Part shown: one piece after another, positions 1-8,192 of the stretch
Layout: every line of letters begins with the position of its first letter
Position numbering within the stretch: position 1 is the first letter of the stretch
Assembly: GCA_020636075.1 (NCBI GenBank)
Contig: JACJYO010000005.1
Coordinates: 434,001-498,000 of the forward strand
Length of the DNA: 64,000 nt
Source of the DNA: Lewinellaceae bacterium
GTDB taxonomy: Bacteria > Bacteroidota > Bacteroidia > Chitinophagales > Saprospiraceae
Direction: 5' to 3'
Position numbers and translations under genes: made by a program
The notes under the pieces: generated by a model
What the model was told of the DNA's origin: nothing
Database searches by the model: none
What the model saw: the letters and a program-made list of their open reading frames with translations, nothing else

Positions 1-200
1 CGAAACCAGGAAAGTGCCCCGGACGGGCATTTTTCCACTTGGGCAATGATGGCCTCGCTATCGGCGCCCTCCACATTGATCCAGGGGCGGGCCTGCGGGT
101 TGAAAACGTCGTTCAGACCTTTCCAACAGATGGCGGAATGTTGGCAAACATCGGGTTTCCAAACCACCGTAATGTCGCCGTTGGTGTATTCTTTTTTCAT
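1..200 (-). CDS. Divergent [4Fe-4S] mono-cluster protein (YjdI/Fer4_19-like), partial
   Basis: Reading leftward from the ATG at 200 the frame stays open to the window edge for 66 codons, so the C-terminus is missing. The protein begins MKKEYTNGDI and has Cys19 and Cys25 (CQHSAIC), a RPWINVEGA stretch and a CPSGALSW block around Cys58. This spacing is the signature of the small divergent mono-cluster ferredoxin-like family exemplified by E. coli YjdI. In that family the cluster probably serves electron transfer, but no substrate is established. It lies downstream of the GH109-like gene on the same strand with an 88-bp gap; no functional link is evident. The family call is confident, the role is not. 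Confidence 0.8.
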   Translation of the reverse strand, partial: MKKEYTNGDITVVWKPDVCQHSAICWKGLNDVFNPQARPWINVEGADSEAIIAQVEKCPSGALSWF

Positions 201-264
201 AAAAAATCAGTTTTTAATGTTCTCAGCCCAACCATTCATTCTTCGCCCAGCCATTAGCTCTCAG

Positions 265-284
265 CCCAGCCATTCATGGCTGGG
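265..284. repeat. Short inverted repeat with neighbouring partial copies
   Basis: CCCAGCCAT and ATGGCTGGG form a perfect 9-bp inverted repeat with a 2-bp centre just past the stop codon of the GH109-like gene. Two imperfect copies of the left arm (cccaaccatt, cccagccatt) lie just to the left in 225-255. There is no T-run on the minus strand, so a classical terminator is not clear. Confidence 0.45.
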
Positions 285-288
285 AAAT

Positions 289-1695
289 TTAAAATTCATT
301 GCCAAAAGCAAAATCCGGTTTACGCTCCGTCCAGCGTCCGCGGGTAAAATCCGGAAATGCCTGGGGGCTGCTACCTGTCGCAATGGAAGCCTCACTAAGC
401 GGCGTGATGGCCAGCCAGGTAGCCGCATCGTACACATCCAGTTGAGGCGCTGCATTGCGTTTGGCGCTTTCCACGAAGTGGTGAAACACAAAAAAATCCA
501 TGCCGCCATGCCCGGCCGTTTTAGCATCGGCGCCGTAGCGCTGCCAGAGCGGGTGGTCGTATTTGTCGAGCCAGCTTTGGGCAGCCTCCCAGCGGTGCGC
601 CTGGGTTTGGCCGTCGAGGAGCAGACTTTGGTTGACATCCATCCAAATGCCCCTGGTGCCCTGCACACGAAAACCCAGCGAGTAGGGGCGGGGCAAGCCG
701 GTGTCGTGCGAGAGCAGCACCGTTTCGCCGTTTGACGTTTTGATCACTGTCGTCACCACATCACCGAGGTTGAAGCGCACGGAGGCATTCGGATGATTGG
801 CGCCACCTTTCGGATGATCGACGATGTATTCGTGCAGGCCACGGGCTTTGCTGGCCGTGGATGTGAGGTGCAGGAAGCGGTTGCCGCGGTTGATATTGGC
901 CATCATGGCTACGGGCCCTACCCCATGCGTGGGGTACAGGTCGCCGTTTCGGTGAATGGAGTGCTTGGTGCGCCATTTGGCCTCTGAAAATCCTTTTTCA
1001 CCAAATTCGACACCGGAGTTGTAAGGCGTTACCCCGTCGTTGAATTTGACCCCGCGCAGGTCATGCTGGTAGCCCCCTTCGAGATGGATCAGCTCGCCAA
1101 ACAGGCCGGCGCGCACCAGTTGGAGCACAGCCATCACATCGCGCCGGTAGCACACATTTTCCATAAACATCAGCTGCGTGCCGGTTTCTTCGTGGGTATT
1201 CACCAGCTGCCAGCATTCGTCGAGGGAGAAGCCGCCGCAGACTTCCGTGCCCACATATTTCCCGGCTTTCATGGCCGCCACGCATTGCTGGGTATGCCAT
1301 TCCCAGGGGGTGGCGATGACCACTGCGTGCACATTTTCATTTTCGAGCAGGCGCAGGTAGTCGAAGTTGCCCTGGTCGTACACCGCTGGTTTTTTGCCGC
1401 CGCTCTGGTCGATCATTTTCAGGCAATCGGCCACCATGCGGGCATCCGGATCGGCGATGGCCACCACCTCGCAGTCGTCGCGGCGCAGGGCCAGGTCCAC
1501 GTGATCTTGGCCGCGCAAGCCAACGCCGATGAAACCGATACCGATTTTATCGCGGATCGCAGATTTCAGGTTTCGGGTTTTGGCCTGTGGATTGTTTCCC
1601 GGCTCTTCCCTGGTGTTTCCAAGATTGGGTAGCGTCATTGCGGTGGCAGCGAGCGCTGTTTTTTGGAGAAACTTGCGGCGGTTGAGTTTGGCCAT
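289..1695 (-). CDS. Tat-exported Gfo/Idh/MocA-fold protein, GH109 alpha-N-acetylgalactosaminidase-like
   Basis: The 468-residue protein starts MAKLNRRKFLQK, a twin-arginine signal followed by a short hydrophobic stretch, so it is probably exported to the periplasm. A Rossmann nucleotide-binding motif (GFIGVGLRG) follows near residue 55, then the Gfo/Idh/MocA features ATPWEWH and GTEVCGG. The blocks HRNGDLYPTHGVGPVA and GHGGMDFFVFHHF are typical of the NAD-dependent glycosidase family GH109, whose founding members remove alpha-linked N-acetylgalactosamine by an oxidation/elimination mechanism. Length matches that family. An inositol or glucose dehydrogenase-like oxidoreductase is the alternative; the GH109 assignment is by motif recognition only. 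Confidence 0.82.
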   Translation of the reverse strand: MAKLNRRKFLQKTALAATAMTLPNLGNTREEPGNNPQAKTRNLKSAIRDKIGIGFIGVGLRGQDHVDLALRRDDCEVVAIADPDARMVADCLKMIDQSGGKKPAVYDQGNFDYLRLLENENVHAVVIATPWEWHTQQCVAAMKAGKYVGTEVCGGFSLDECWQLVNTHEETGTQLMFMENVCYRRDVMAVLQLVRAGLFGELIHLEGGYQHDLRGVKFNDGVTPYNSGVEFGEKGFSEAKWRTKHSIHRNGDLYPTHGVGPVAMMANINRGNRFLHLTSTASKARGLHEYIVDHPKGGANHPNASVRFNLGDVVTTVIKTSNGETVLLSHDTGLPRPYSLGFRVQGTRGIWMDVNQSLLLDGQTQAHRWEAAQSWLDKYDHPLWQRYGADAKTAGHGGMDFFVFHHFVESAKRNAAPQLDVYDAATWLAITPLSEASIATGSSPQAFPDFTRGRWTERKPDFAFGNEF

Positions 1696-2042
1696 GTATG
1701 CGTTTTTTTAATGGCGAATATAGGTCATGACTTGAATTTCGGATTTATGCTCATGAAATTGGCGTCTTGGTATACCTGAGTGCTTTTGGAAGCACAGATA
1801 CGGGAGTCATCAAGAATTTTTGCGTTTATCCTCGTAGCGTATTTTCCCGCAGATTCGCGCAGAAAAATCCGCAGATCGCGCAGAATCGCGTCTGCGAAAA
1901 TCTGCGACTTTTTCTGCGCGAATCTGCGGGAGGTAATCGCGCAGTGATTTATCCGAATTTCCCCGGGCACAATAAAGCGAGCGTGTCCGCCCAGGAGCAA
2001 TTCGAAATTCCCCGTATTTTGCCAACTGTAAATTCCAATCGT
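1696..2042. other. Intergenic region before the STAND gene
   Basis: This 347-bp stretch lies between two divergent genes. An open frame continues upstream of 2043 in the STAND frame, but its translation runs through the palindrome at 1846-1930 and looks non-coding. I see no other gene and no clear TANNTTTG box. Confidence 0.6.
1846..1930. repeat. Large nested inverted repeat (GCAGATT-type)
   Basis: A perfect 22-bp inverted repeat has arms at 1846-1867 and 1909-1930 (left arm begins CCCGCAGATTCGCGCAG). The 41-bp centre contains further CGCAGAT/ATCTGCG complementarity, so the whole unit can fold into a long nested hairpin. It looks like a palindromic intergenic repeat of the kind seen in many copies in Bacteroidota and other environmental bacteria. 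No transposase gene accompanies it. Confidence 0.75.
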
Positions 2043-3953
2043 ATGCCTGCCGAATTTTCTAACCACACGGTCCCCCGCCTGCTCAACCTCGTGCCCAAGC
2101 CCGACCCTACCGCCATCATCGGTCGTGACCGGGAAGTGCTCGAAGTGCGCGAAAAGCTCAGCGCCGGCGCGCCGGTCATGCTCGTCAACGGTATCGGCGG
2201 TATCGGCAAAACAACCGTGGCAATGAAATACCTCGCCGTGTACGAGCACGCCTACAAACACGTCGCCTGGCTAACGCTGAGCAGCAGCCTGCCCGAAGCT
2301 TTCGTGACCGACCTTCAGCTTGTGCGCAGCCTGGGCCTGGAGCAAACCCTGCGCCAGCTGCCTCCAGAGCAGCTGAATGAAGCGGGTTGTCGGGCCATCC
2401 TGCAGACCCTGATGCCGCTCGACGATTGCCTGCTCGTGCTCGACAATGCCAACGCGTTGGATCAATTGTTGGAATGGAAAAACGCGCTGGAAGCCTGCCG
2501 CGCCCATGTGCTCGTCACCTCTCGCCGGAAGCCGCAGGGCTGGCCTACCGTACCCGTGGAATCCCTGCCTCCGGAGCAGGCACGGACATTGTTCCGCAAG
2601 TACTATCTTTTTGAAAAACCCGACGACGCAGCGCTGGACAAACTGCTCACCACGCTCGACCATCACACCCTGCTGACCGAACTGAGCGCCAAATCGGCCC
2701 AGGCTTCGCGCATCCCGTTCGATGAATTGCTGGAGCGCTTGCAAGCCGGATACATCCATGACGAGGAACTCAACAAGCGCGCCGTCGATACCGGCCTGAG
2801 CGGCCAAAGCCTCGCGGAACGCCGCAAAGTTGCCCGGGTGGAGGCCTACGTAGATTTGATCTTCAGTGAAATCTCTCAACTGTTCGACGGCGAAAAAGAA
2901 CAACTCAAACCCTTCACCCTGCTGCCGCCCGCCGAGTGGTACACCGAGGCTGATCTGGCCCCCGTTTTTCAAAAACAGGAAACCGAACTAAATCCCAATG
3001 TACTCGACCGGCTGGTGGAAAAAGGTTGGCTGCAACGCGAAGACGAACCCGAAAAAGACCTGGCCTACAAAATGCACCCGCTTATTCAGGAAGTGGCGGT
3101 GAACCGGCTTGTGGTGACGGCGGAATGGGCGGCACCTTGGATTCAGGCGGTGGCGAAACTTATCGATTACGATAACACTGATTCCAACCATAACCTTTTC
3201 CATAAGAACGAAGACAAGCCACTAGCCGAGTATTTGGAAATGCGGTTCCGGGCGACACGCACGGAGCAACTGGCTTACCTGTTGGATCGGATAGGCTACC
3301 TCGAACAAAATTTTGGGCAGTACCAACGATCTGCCCAACTTCGTGAACAAGCCCTCGCCATTGCCGAAGAATTATTTGATGCCGATCACCCCAATATATC
3401 TACGCATCGCTCAAACTTGGCTAACGACTACGGGTACTTAGGGCGCTATGAAGAATCGGCAAGTCTGCTGGAAGAAGCCCTGCGGAGTGATTTGAAAAAT
3501 TTTGGGCCCGCTCACCCAAAGGTCGCCGTTCGCCAATCCAACCTGGCTGTCGTGTATAGGAATTTAGGGCGCTATGAAGAATCGGCAAGTCTGCTGGAAG
3601 AAGCCCTACAGAGCGCAGTGAAAAATTTTGGGCCGGCCCACCCAACCGTCGCCGTGAGCCAATCGAACCTGGCTAACGTGTATTCCAATTTAGGGCGCTA
3701 TGAAGAATCGGCAAGTCTGCTGGAAGAAGCCCTGCAGAGCGCGGTGAAAAATTTTGGGCCCGCCCATCTAAATGTAGCGACCCGTTATAACAACCTTGCT
3801 CATGTGCATTTTGCTACTGACCGATATGAAGAGGCATTGATAAACTTTGAAAAAGCTCTGGAAATTTTGCGTCACAACTTTGGAGAAAGCCATCCCTACA
3901 TTGATATTACTTTGCATAGTATTGCTATGGTCCAGAAAAAAATGGACGAATAA
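2043..3953 (+). CDS. NB-ARC (STAND) NTPase with kinesin-light-chain-type TPRs
   Basis: I start the 636-residue protein at the ATG at 2043 because the upstream part of the frame is palindromic DNA. A P-loop (NGIGGIGKTT, residues about 49-58), Walker B (CLLVLDNAN, about 129-137), an LVTSRRKP sensor-like block and HHTLLTELSAKS give an NB-ARC ATPase. A winged-helix-like region (LLPPAEWYTEADL) follows, then 42-residue TPRs to the C-terminus. Family members are nucleotide switches that oligomerise on ligand binding; several prokaryotic ones act in antiphage defence or signalling. Only about 25 residues precede the nucleotide-binding domain, so no effector domain is visible here. The TPR part carries almost identical DNA repeats. 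Confidence 0.85.
   Translation: MPAEFSNHTVPRLLNLVPKPDPTAIIGRDREVLEVREKLSAGAPVMLVNGIGGIGKTTVAMKYLAVYEHAYKHVAWLTLSSSLPEAFVTDLQLVRSLGLEQTLRQLPPEQLNEAGCRAILQTLMPLDDCLLVLDNANALDQLLEWKNALEACRAHVLVTSRRKPQGWPTVPVESLPPEQARTLFRKYYLFEKPDDAALDKLLTTLDHHTLLTELSAKSAQASRIPFDELLERLQAGYIHDEELNKRAVDTGLSGQSLAERRKVARVEAYVDLIFSEISQLFDGEKEQLKPFTLLPPAEWYTEADLAPVFQKQETELNPNVLDRLVEKGWLQREDEPEKDLAYKMHPLIQEVAVNRLVVTAEWAAPWIQAVAKLIDYDNTDSNHNLFHKNEDKPLAEYLEMRFRATRTEQLAYLLDRIGYLEQNFGQYQRSAQLREQALAIAEELFDADHPNISTHRSNLANDYGYLGRYEESASLLEEALRSDLKNFGPAHPKVAVRQSNLAVVYRNLGRYEESASLLEEALQSAVKNFGPAHPTVAVSQSNLANVYSNLGRYEESASLLEEALQSAVKNFGPAHLNVATRYNNLAHVHFATDRYEEALINFEKALEILRHNFGESHPYIDITLHSIAMVQKKMDE
3438..3772 (+). repeat. Near-identical 126-bp TPR-coding tandem repeats
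   Basis: Blocks beginning TTAGGGCGCTATGAAGAATC occur at 3438, 3564 and 3690, exactly 126 bp (42 codons) apart, and stay nearly identical through the GAAGAAGCCCT segment and beyond. Each encodes one kinesin-light-chain-type TPR. Such identity at synonymous positions points to recent expansion or gene conversion within the sensor part of the STAND protein. Confidence 0.9.
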
Positions 3954-3971
3954 CCCCGCATGAATACCCCC

Positions 3972-5540
3972 CTACTCCCCCACCGCCCGCTTAGCCGCCC
4001 GCACCCTTACCGTAACCAAAGAATCCAAATGCGCCCTCGGTCCATACCGGTAAAACACATACCCCGGATCGCGGGCATAGCGGTACTGCACGCTGTCGAC
4101 AAATACCTGGTGTTTGAAATAGGTTGAGCTATCCTGCCAGGTATCGTCTACCAGGATCATATTGTCAAAGTGCAGGCTGTCTGGCGCCCAGAGGACGTAG
4201 CTGCTGTTCAGGCTCACTGCCTCCGGCAAGCCGTATTTTTTCCGGTAGTAATTCAGCAGCCCGGCGTGGACATAACTCCCGCCGTAGATCAGGCAGGTGG
4301 CCTGTTTTTCCGCTGGCAGGCTGTGGTATTTTTCAGCCACCGTGGCGGCGGTTTCTTCCCAGCCAAACATGTCGGCGTAGTCTTGCGGTATGGGGTGAAT
4401 ATTGCCGTCTTCCCAGCGCTGCTCCTCGCCGTATTTGGCGAGCCGGTCGCAGTATTTTTCCATTTGTTCGATGGGCAAAACGGGTAGGCCAAGGGGCAGG
4501 ATAAGCAGGTCGGTCAACACCAGCCAACCCAACAGCAGTCCGGGCCAAACCCTGTTTTTATTTTCAAAAAAATGTCCGAGCGCAACGCCACCTGCCGCCA
4601 TCAACATCGGATAGGCACCCAGGCTGTAGTAACTCTTGCCACTGAGCAGGAGCAGCAGGGCCAGCAGGATGAGAAAGGCGAAGCCCAAAAAACGAAACGG
4701 CTGTCCGGGCTTGGAAAAAAGCAACCACAGGAGGCCCGGAACCCACACCACAAAACCGACAAACTGCATCATCAGCTGGTCCATTAAAAACCCGGCGGAT
4801 TCCACGTGCACCAGCTGGGTTTGGGCCAGTTCGGTCATGTGGTGCACCACCGGAAACTCATGCTGCCATTGCCAGAGCAGGTTGGGAATGGCGATCAGGA
4901 AGGCGATACCCAGGGCCATCCAGGCGCGCCGGTCTGCCAGCAATTTTCGCTGCCGGGTGAGCGCAATACCCAGCAACAGGGCCAGACCAAAAAAGCCGAT
5001 GGAATATTTGTTCATCCAGGCCAGCCCGGCGGCAATACCGAGCCAGTACCAATTGCCCGTCCAGCCCCGGTTGGCCGTGCGCACCAGGATGTAGGCGCAG
5101 AGCGTCCAGAAAAAATGCTCAAAACCAACGGGTTGAAAAAGTGTGCCGGTGCGCAAAAACGACGGCGACAAAATGAAGGCCAAACCGCCGAAAGCGATGG
5201 CCCAGCGCTTGCCGCCCATTTCACGGATCATCAGCCCGATCAGGAGTACGACGCCGGCTCCGGCCAGGGCCGAAAACAAGCGCACCGAAAACAGGCTGTC
5301 GCCAAAAAACGTCACAGCCACTTTGCCGACCAAGGGTGTCAGCGGCGGCACTTCCAGGAAGCCCCAGCCCAGGTGATTGCCTTCGTCGAGGTAGAGAAAT
5401 TCATCGCGGTGGAAACCGTATTGGGTGTTGGTGAAAAAATGGAGCAGCAACTTAAGTGCGACGAGTGCGGCAAGCAGCAATCGCTCTTGACGGGTGAATG
5501 CGGCGGGTGTTGCCATTGGCGAGGAGAAATTTTTTGTCAA
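3972..5540 (-). CDS. Membrane glycosyltransferase of the ArnT/PMT type (GT39-like)
   Basis: This protein of up to 522 residues is rich in transmembrane helices (roughly 10-12). Near the N-terminus it has FHRDEFLYLDEGNHLGW followed by EVPPLTPL, matching the first extracytoplasmic loop of PMT_2/ArnT-type polyprenyl-phosphate-dependent glycosyltransferases, whose Asp/Glu is catalytic. A soluble C-terminal portion of about 150 residues follows. The sugar donor is probably a polyprenyl-phosphate sugar and the acceptor a lipid or protein, but neither can be read from sequence. The start may be the ATG at 5540 or the in-frame ATG at 5516. It converges with the STAND gene and is divergent from recG. 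Confidence 0.82.
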   Translation of the reverse strand: MTKNFSSPMATPAAFTRQERLLLAALVALKLLLHFFTNTQYGFHRDEFLYLDEGNHLGWGFLEVPPLTPLVGKVAVTFFGDSLFSVRLFSALAGAGVVLLIGLMIREMGGKRWAIAFGGLAFILSPSFLRTGTLFQPVGFEHFFWTLCAYILVRTANRGWTGNWYWLGIAAGLAWMNKYSIGFFGLALLLGIALTRQRKLLADRRAWMALGIAFLIAIPNLLWQWQHEFPVVHHMTELAQTQLVHVESAGFLMDQLMMQFVGFVVWVPGLLWLLFSKPGQPFRFLGFAFLILLALLLLLSGKSYYSLGAYPMLMAAGGVALGHFFENKNRVWPGLLLGWLVLTDLLILPLGLPVLPIEQMEKYCDRLAKYGEEQRWEDGNIHPIPQDYADMFGWEETAATVAEKYHSLPAEKQATCLIYGGSYVHAGLLNYYRKKYGLPEAVSLNSSYVLWAPDSLHFDNMILVDDTWQDSSTYFKHQVFVDSVQYRYARDPGYVFYRYGPRAHLDSLVTVRVRAAKRAVGE

Positions 5541-5604
5541 ACCTACGAAAAAGAGGCAAGAGCATAAATCAAGCCCGCTCGCCCGTGTTTAAAACAATTT
5601 CTGT

Positions 5605-5612
5605 TATATTTG
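5605..5612 (+). promoter_or_regulatory. Bacteroidota -7 box upstream of recG
   Basis: TATATTTG matches the TANNTTTG consensus of the major Bacteroidota sigma factor and lies 11 bp before the recG ATG at 5624. No clear TTG -33 element stands at the ideal distance. Confidence 0.5.
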
Positions 5613-5623
5613 CCAGCCAAGTC

Positions 5624-7726
5624 ATGCCACTAGACACCGCCATAGAATACCTCAAAGGTGTAGGCCCGCAGCGCGCCGAGGTGCTCAAAAAAGAGCTCGG
5701 GATATTCACATTTGGCGACCTGCTGTTCCACTTTCCTTTTCGCTATATCGACCGGACAAAATTCCACAGTGTGCGCGACATCCGCACGGAGGGCGAACTC
5801 TACCAGGTGAAAGGCATCCTGCGGCGCCTGGAAACAGTAGGCACCGGCCGCGCCAAACGGCTGACCGGAACCCTGCGCGACGAAACCGGCTCCATCGAAC
5901 TCATCTGGTTTCAGGGCGCGCAATGGCTCCAGCGCAACCTTCAGGTGGGCAAGGAATACGTGCTGTTTGGCCGGGCCAGCCAGTTCAACGGCAAGTTCAA
6001 TATCCCGCACCCGGAACTGGAAGAACTGACGCCCGACAATGCGCAGTCGGCCCGCAGTTTTGACCCCGTTTACCCCTCCACCGACAAACTCACCCAAAAA
6101 GGCCTCGACGCCAAGGGCCTGCGCAAGTTGATGCGCACCCTGTTGGACGGCCTCCTACACGCCGATCTGCCTGAAACCCTGCCCGGGTTTTTGCTGGAAG
6201 GTTTTCGCCTGGTTTCCCGTTGGGATGCCTTGCGCCACATTCATTTTCCGGAAAACCAACAGGAACTGGATGCAGCCACCCGCCGGTTGAAATTTGAAGA
6301 ATTGTTTTTTTTACAACTGCGTTTGCTGCAAATCCGCCGCCGCCGGAAAGACGCCAGCAAGGGGTTTACCTTCGATAAAATCGGCGATTATTTCAATAGT
6401 TTTTACCACGATAAACTTCCCTTTGAACTTACCGGCGCCCAAAAGCGGGTGATCAAAGAAATTCGCGCCGATTTGGCCGCAGGCCAGCAAATGAACCGCC
6501 TGGTGCAGGGCGATGTCGGCTCCGGAAAAACGGTGGTTGCCCTGATGTGCATGCTCATCGCCATCGACAACGGTTTTCAGGCCTGCCTGATGGCGCCGAC
6601 AGAAATTCTGGCCCAGCAGCATTTTGCCAATATCACCGAACTGGTAGGCGACCTGGGCATCAACGTCGGTTTTCTCAGCGGCTCGGTAAAAGGCAAAAAA
6701 CGGGCGGCTATTTTGGAACAGCTCGCTTCGGGCGAGTTGCACATCGTCGTCGGCACGCATGCGCTGATCGAAGACTGGGTGGTGTTCCAAAACCTGGGCC
6801 TGGCGATCATCGATGAGCAGCACCGCTTCGGTGTCGAACAACGGGCAGCCCTTTGGAAAAAAGGCGCCGGACTTCCGCCGCATGTGCTGGTGATGACCGC
6901 TACCCCGATCCCGCGCACCCTGGCGATGACCCTCTACGGCGATCTCGATGTGTCGGCTATCGATGAGATGCCGCCGGGCCGCAAACCCATCACGACCATT
7001 CACAAAACCGAGCACCACCGTCTGCGCGTGCAGGGGTTCATGCGCGAGGAAATCGCCAAAGGCCGGCAGATATACGTGGTGTACCCCATGATTGAGGAAA
7101 CCGAAAAAGCCGATATGCTCAACCTCATGAGCGGCTTCGAAGCCCTGAGTCGTGACTTTCCGCAACCGGAATACCAGATCAGTATCGTACACGGCAAAAT
7201 GAAGGCATCTGACAAGGAGTTTGAAATGCAGCGCTTTGTCAAAGGTGAGACGCACATCATGGTGGCCACCACGGTGATCGAAGTTGGCGTGAACGTACCG
7301 AATGCTTCGGTGATGGTCATCGAAAATGCCGAGCGGTTTGGCCTGAGCCAGCTCCACCAGTTGCGCGGCCGGGTAGGTCGCGGCGCCGAGCAGTCGTATT
7401 GTATTTTGGTGACCGGGTACAAACTCAGCGCCGATGGCCGGGAGCGCGTCCAGACCATGGTGCGCACCAACGACGGTTTTGAAATCGCCGAAGTGGACCT
7501 GCGCCTCCGCGGCCCCGGCAACATGGAGGGGACCCAACAAAGCGGCATGTTGCGTTTCCTGATTGCCGACCTGGGTCGCGACGGGCAAATTCTGACCGCC
7601 GCGCGTGATATCGCTGCGCGCATTCTGGAAGACGACCCTATCCTGTCTAAGCCCGAAAATGCCCGCTTGCGCCTGCATCTGGAAGCCACGGGGAAAGCGG
7701 CACAGGTGTGGAGCAGGATTAGCTAA
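5624..7726 (+). CDS. recG: ATP-dependent DNA helicase RecG
   Basis: The 700-residue protein, starting MPLDTAIEYLKGVGPQR, shows the RecG order: an OB-fold wedge domain (FHSVRDIRTEGELYQVKG), then a superfamily 2 helicase core with Walker A GDVGSGKTVVA, the DEQH box (IDEQHRFGVEQR), TATPIPRT and the C-terminal motif VI region QLRGRVGRG. RecG remodels stalled replication forks and branch-migrates Holliday junctions in the cytoplasm. Length is normal for the family. An in-frame extension upstream to 5498 is open, but the ATG at 5624 is the conserved start and follows the -7 box. Confidence 0.97.
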   Translation: MPLDTAIEYLKGVGPQRAEVLKKELGIFTFGDLLFHFPFRYIDRTKFHSVRDIRTEGELYQVKGILRRLETVGTGRAKRLTGTLRDETGSIELIWFQGAQWLQRNLQVGKEYVLFGRASQFNGKFNIPHPELEELTPDNAQSARSFDPVYPSTDKLTQKGLDAKGLRKLMRTLLDGLLHADLPETLPGFLLEGFRLVSRWDALRHIHFPENQQELDAATRRLKFEELFFLQLRLLQIRRRRKDASKGFTFDKIGDYFNSFYHDKLPFELTGAQKRVIKEIRADLAAGQQMNRLVQGDVGSGKTVVALMCMLIAIDNGFQACLMAPTEILAQQHFANITELVGDLGINVGFLSGSVKGKKRAAILEQLASGELHIVVGTHALIEDWVVFQNLGLAIIDEQHRFGVEQRAALWKKGAGLPPHVLVMTATPIPRTLAMTLYGDLDVSAIDEMPPGRKPITTIHKTEHHRLRVQGFMREEIAKGRQIYVVYPMIEETEKADMLNLMSGFEALSRDFPQPEYQISIVHGKMKASDKEFEMQRFVKGETHIMVATTVIEVGVNVPNASVMVIENAERFGLSQLHQLRGRVGRGAEQSYCILVTGYKLSADGRERVQTMVRTNDGFEIAEVDLRLRGPGNMEGTQQSGMLRFLIADLGRDGQILTAARDIAARILEDDPILSKPENARLRLHLEATGKAAQVWSRIS

Positions 7727-7731
7727 AAAAC

Positions 7732-7739
7732 TATCTTTG
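7732..7739 (+). promoter_or_regulatory. Bacteroidota -7 box upstream of the DUF1761 gene
   Basis: TATCTTTG matches TANNTTTG and lies in the short gap after recG, 33 bp before the ATG at 7773. It suggests that the DUF1761 gene has its own promoter. Confidence 0.5.
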
Positions 7740-7772
7740 CCCGCACGTTCACTAAAAAAAACAGCGGATATT

Positions 7773-8174
7773 ATGAAAACAAACTACCTCGCACTGCTGG
7801 CTTGCGGTGTCGCGAACGCGTTGTTGGGCATGGGCTGGTTTGGCATTTTTGCCGACAAATGGATGGCCGGGCACGGCATTACTCAGGAAATGGTGGATGG
7901 TATGGAATATCCGGGTGTAGCGTACGGATTGAGCTTTGCCGTTGCCCTTGTGACCGCCTGGATCCTGAATTGGCTGTTTCAGCGGATGCGCGTGCAGGAT
8001 TGGTTGGACGGCGCAAAGACCGGAGCCTTAATCGGTACATTCGGGCTCATGGGTACCCTGGTTGGCAATATGTTCGCGCTCAAATCCTGGGATCTCAGCC
8101 TGGTTGACGGCGGTTTTATTTTGCTGCAATTTGCCGTTTTCGGCGCAATACTTGGCGGTTGGCAAAAACAGTGA
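7773..8174 (+). CDS. DUF1761-like small integral membrane protein
   Basis: This 133-residue protein has about four hydrophobic helices: residues about 5-25 (LALLACGVANALLGMGWFGI), 47-70, 85-105 and 110-130. The sequence GMGWFGIFADKWMA near the N-terminus and ALIGTFGLMGTL in the third helix fit the DUF1761 family of small membrane proteins, for which no function is established. The ATG at 7773 follows its own -7 box; the upstream open frame overlaps the end of recG and is not coding. truC starts 18 bp downstream, so the two may be cotranscribed. Confidence 0.75.
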   Translation: MKTNYLALLACGVANALLGMGWFGIFADKWMAGHGITQEMVDGMEYPGVAYGLSFAVALVTAWILNWLFQRMRVQDWLDGAKTGALIGTFGLMGTLVGNMFALKSWDLSLVDGGFILLQFAVFGAILGGWQKQ

Positions 8175-8192
8175 GTCCTTTAAAAAACACTC

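Noticed and set aside
46..735. Long plus-strand frame opposite the GH109-like gene
   Set aside because: It is the antisense shadow of a well-supported minus-strand gene, has no domain, and also overlaps the Fe-S protein gene.
1767..2042. N-terminal extension of the STAND protein
   Set aside because: The extra 92 codons run through a palindromic repeat and read as low-quality sequence (RRFAQKNPQIAQNR), not as an effector domain.
3438..3772. Regular repeats that could suggest a CRISPR array
   Set aside because: The period is 126 bp in a coding frame and each unit encodes a TPR; there are no short repeats with unique spacers and no cas genes.
6311..7678. 455-codon minus-strand frame
   Set aside because: It lies fully opposite recG and its translation has shadow-type composition (His/Gln rich) with no domain.
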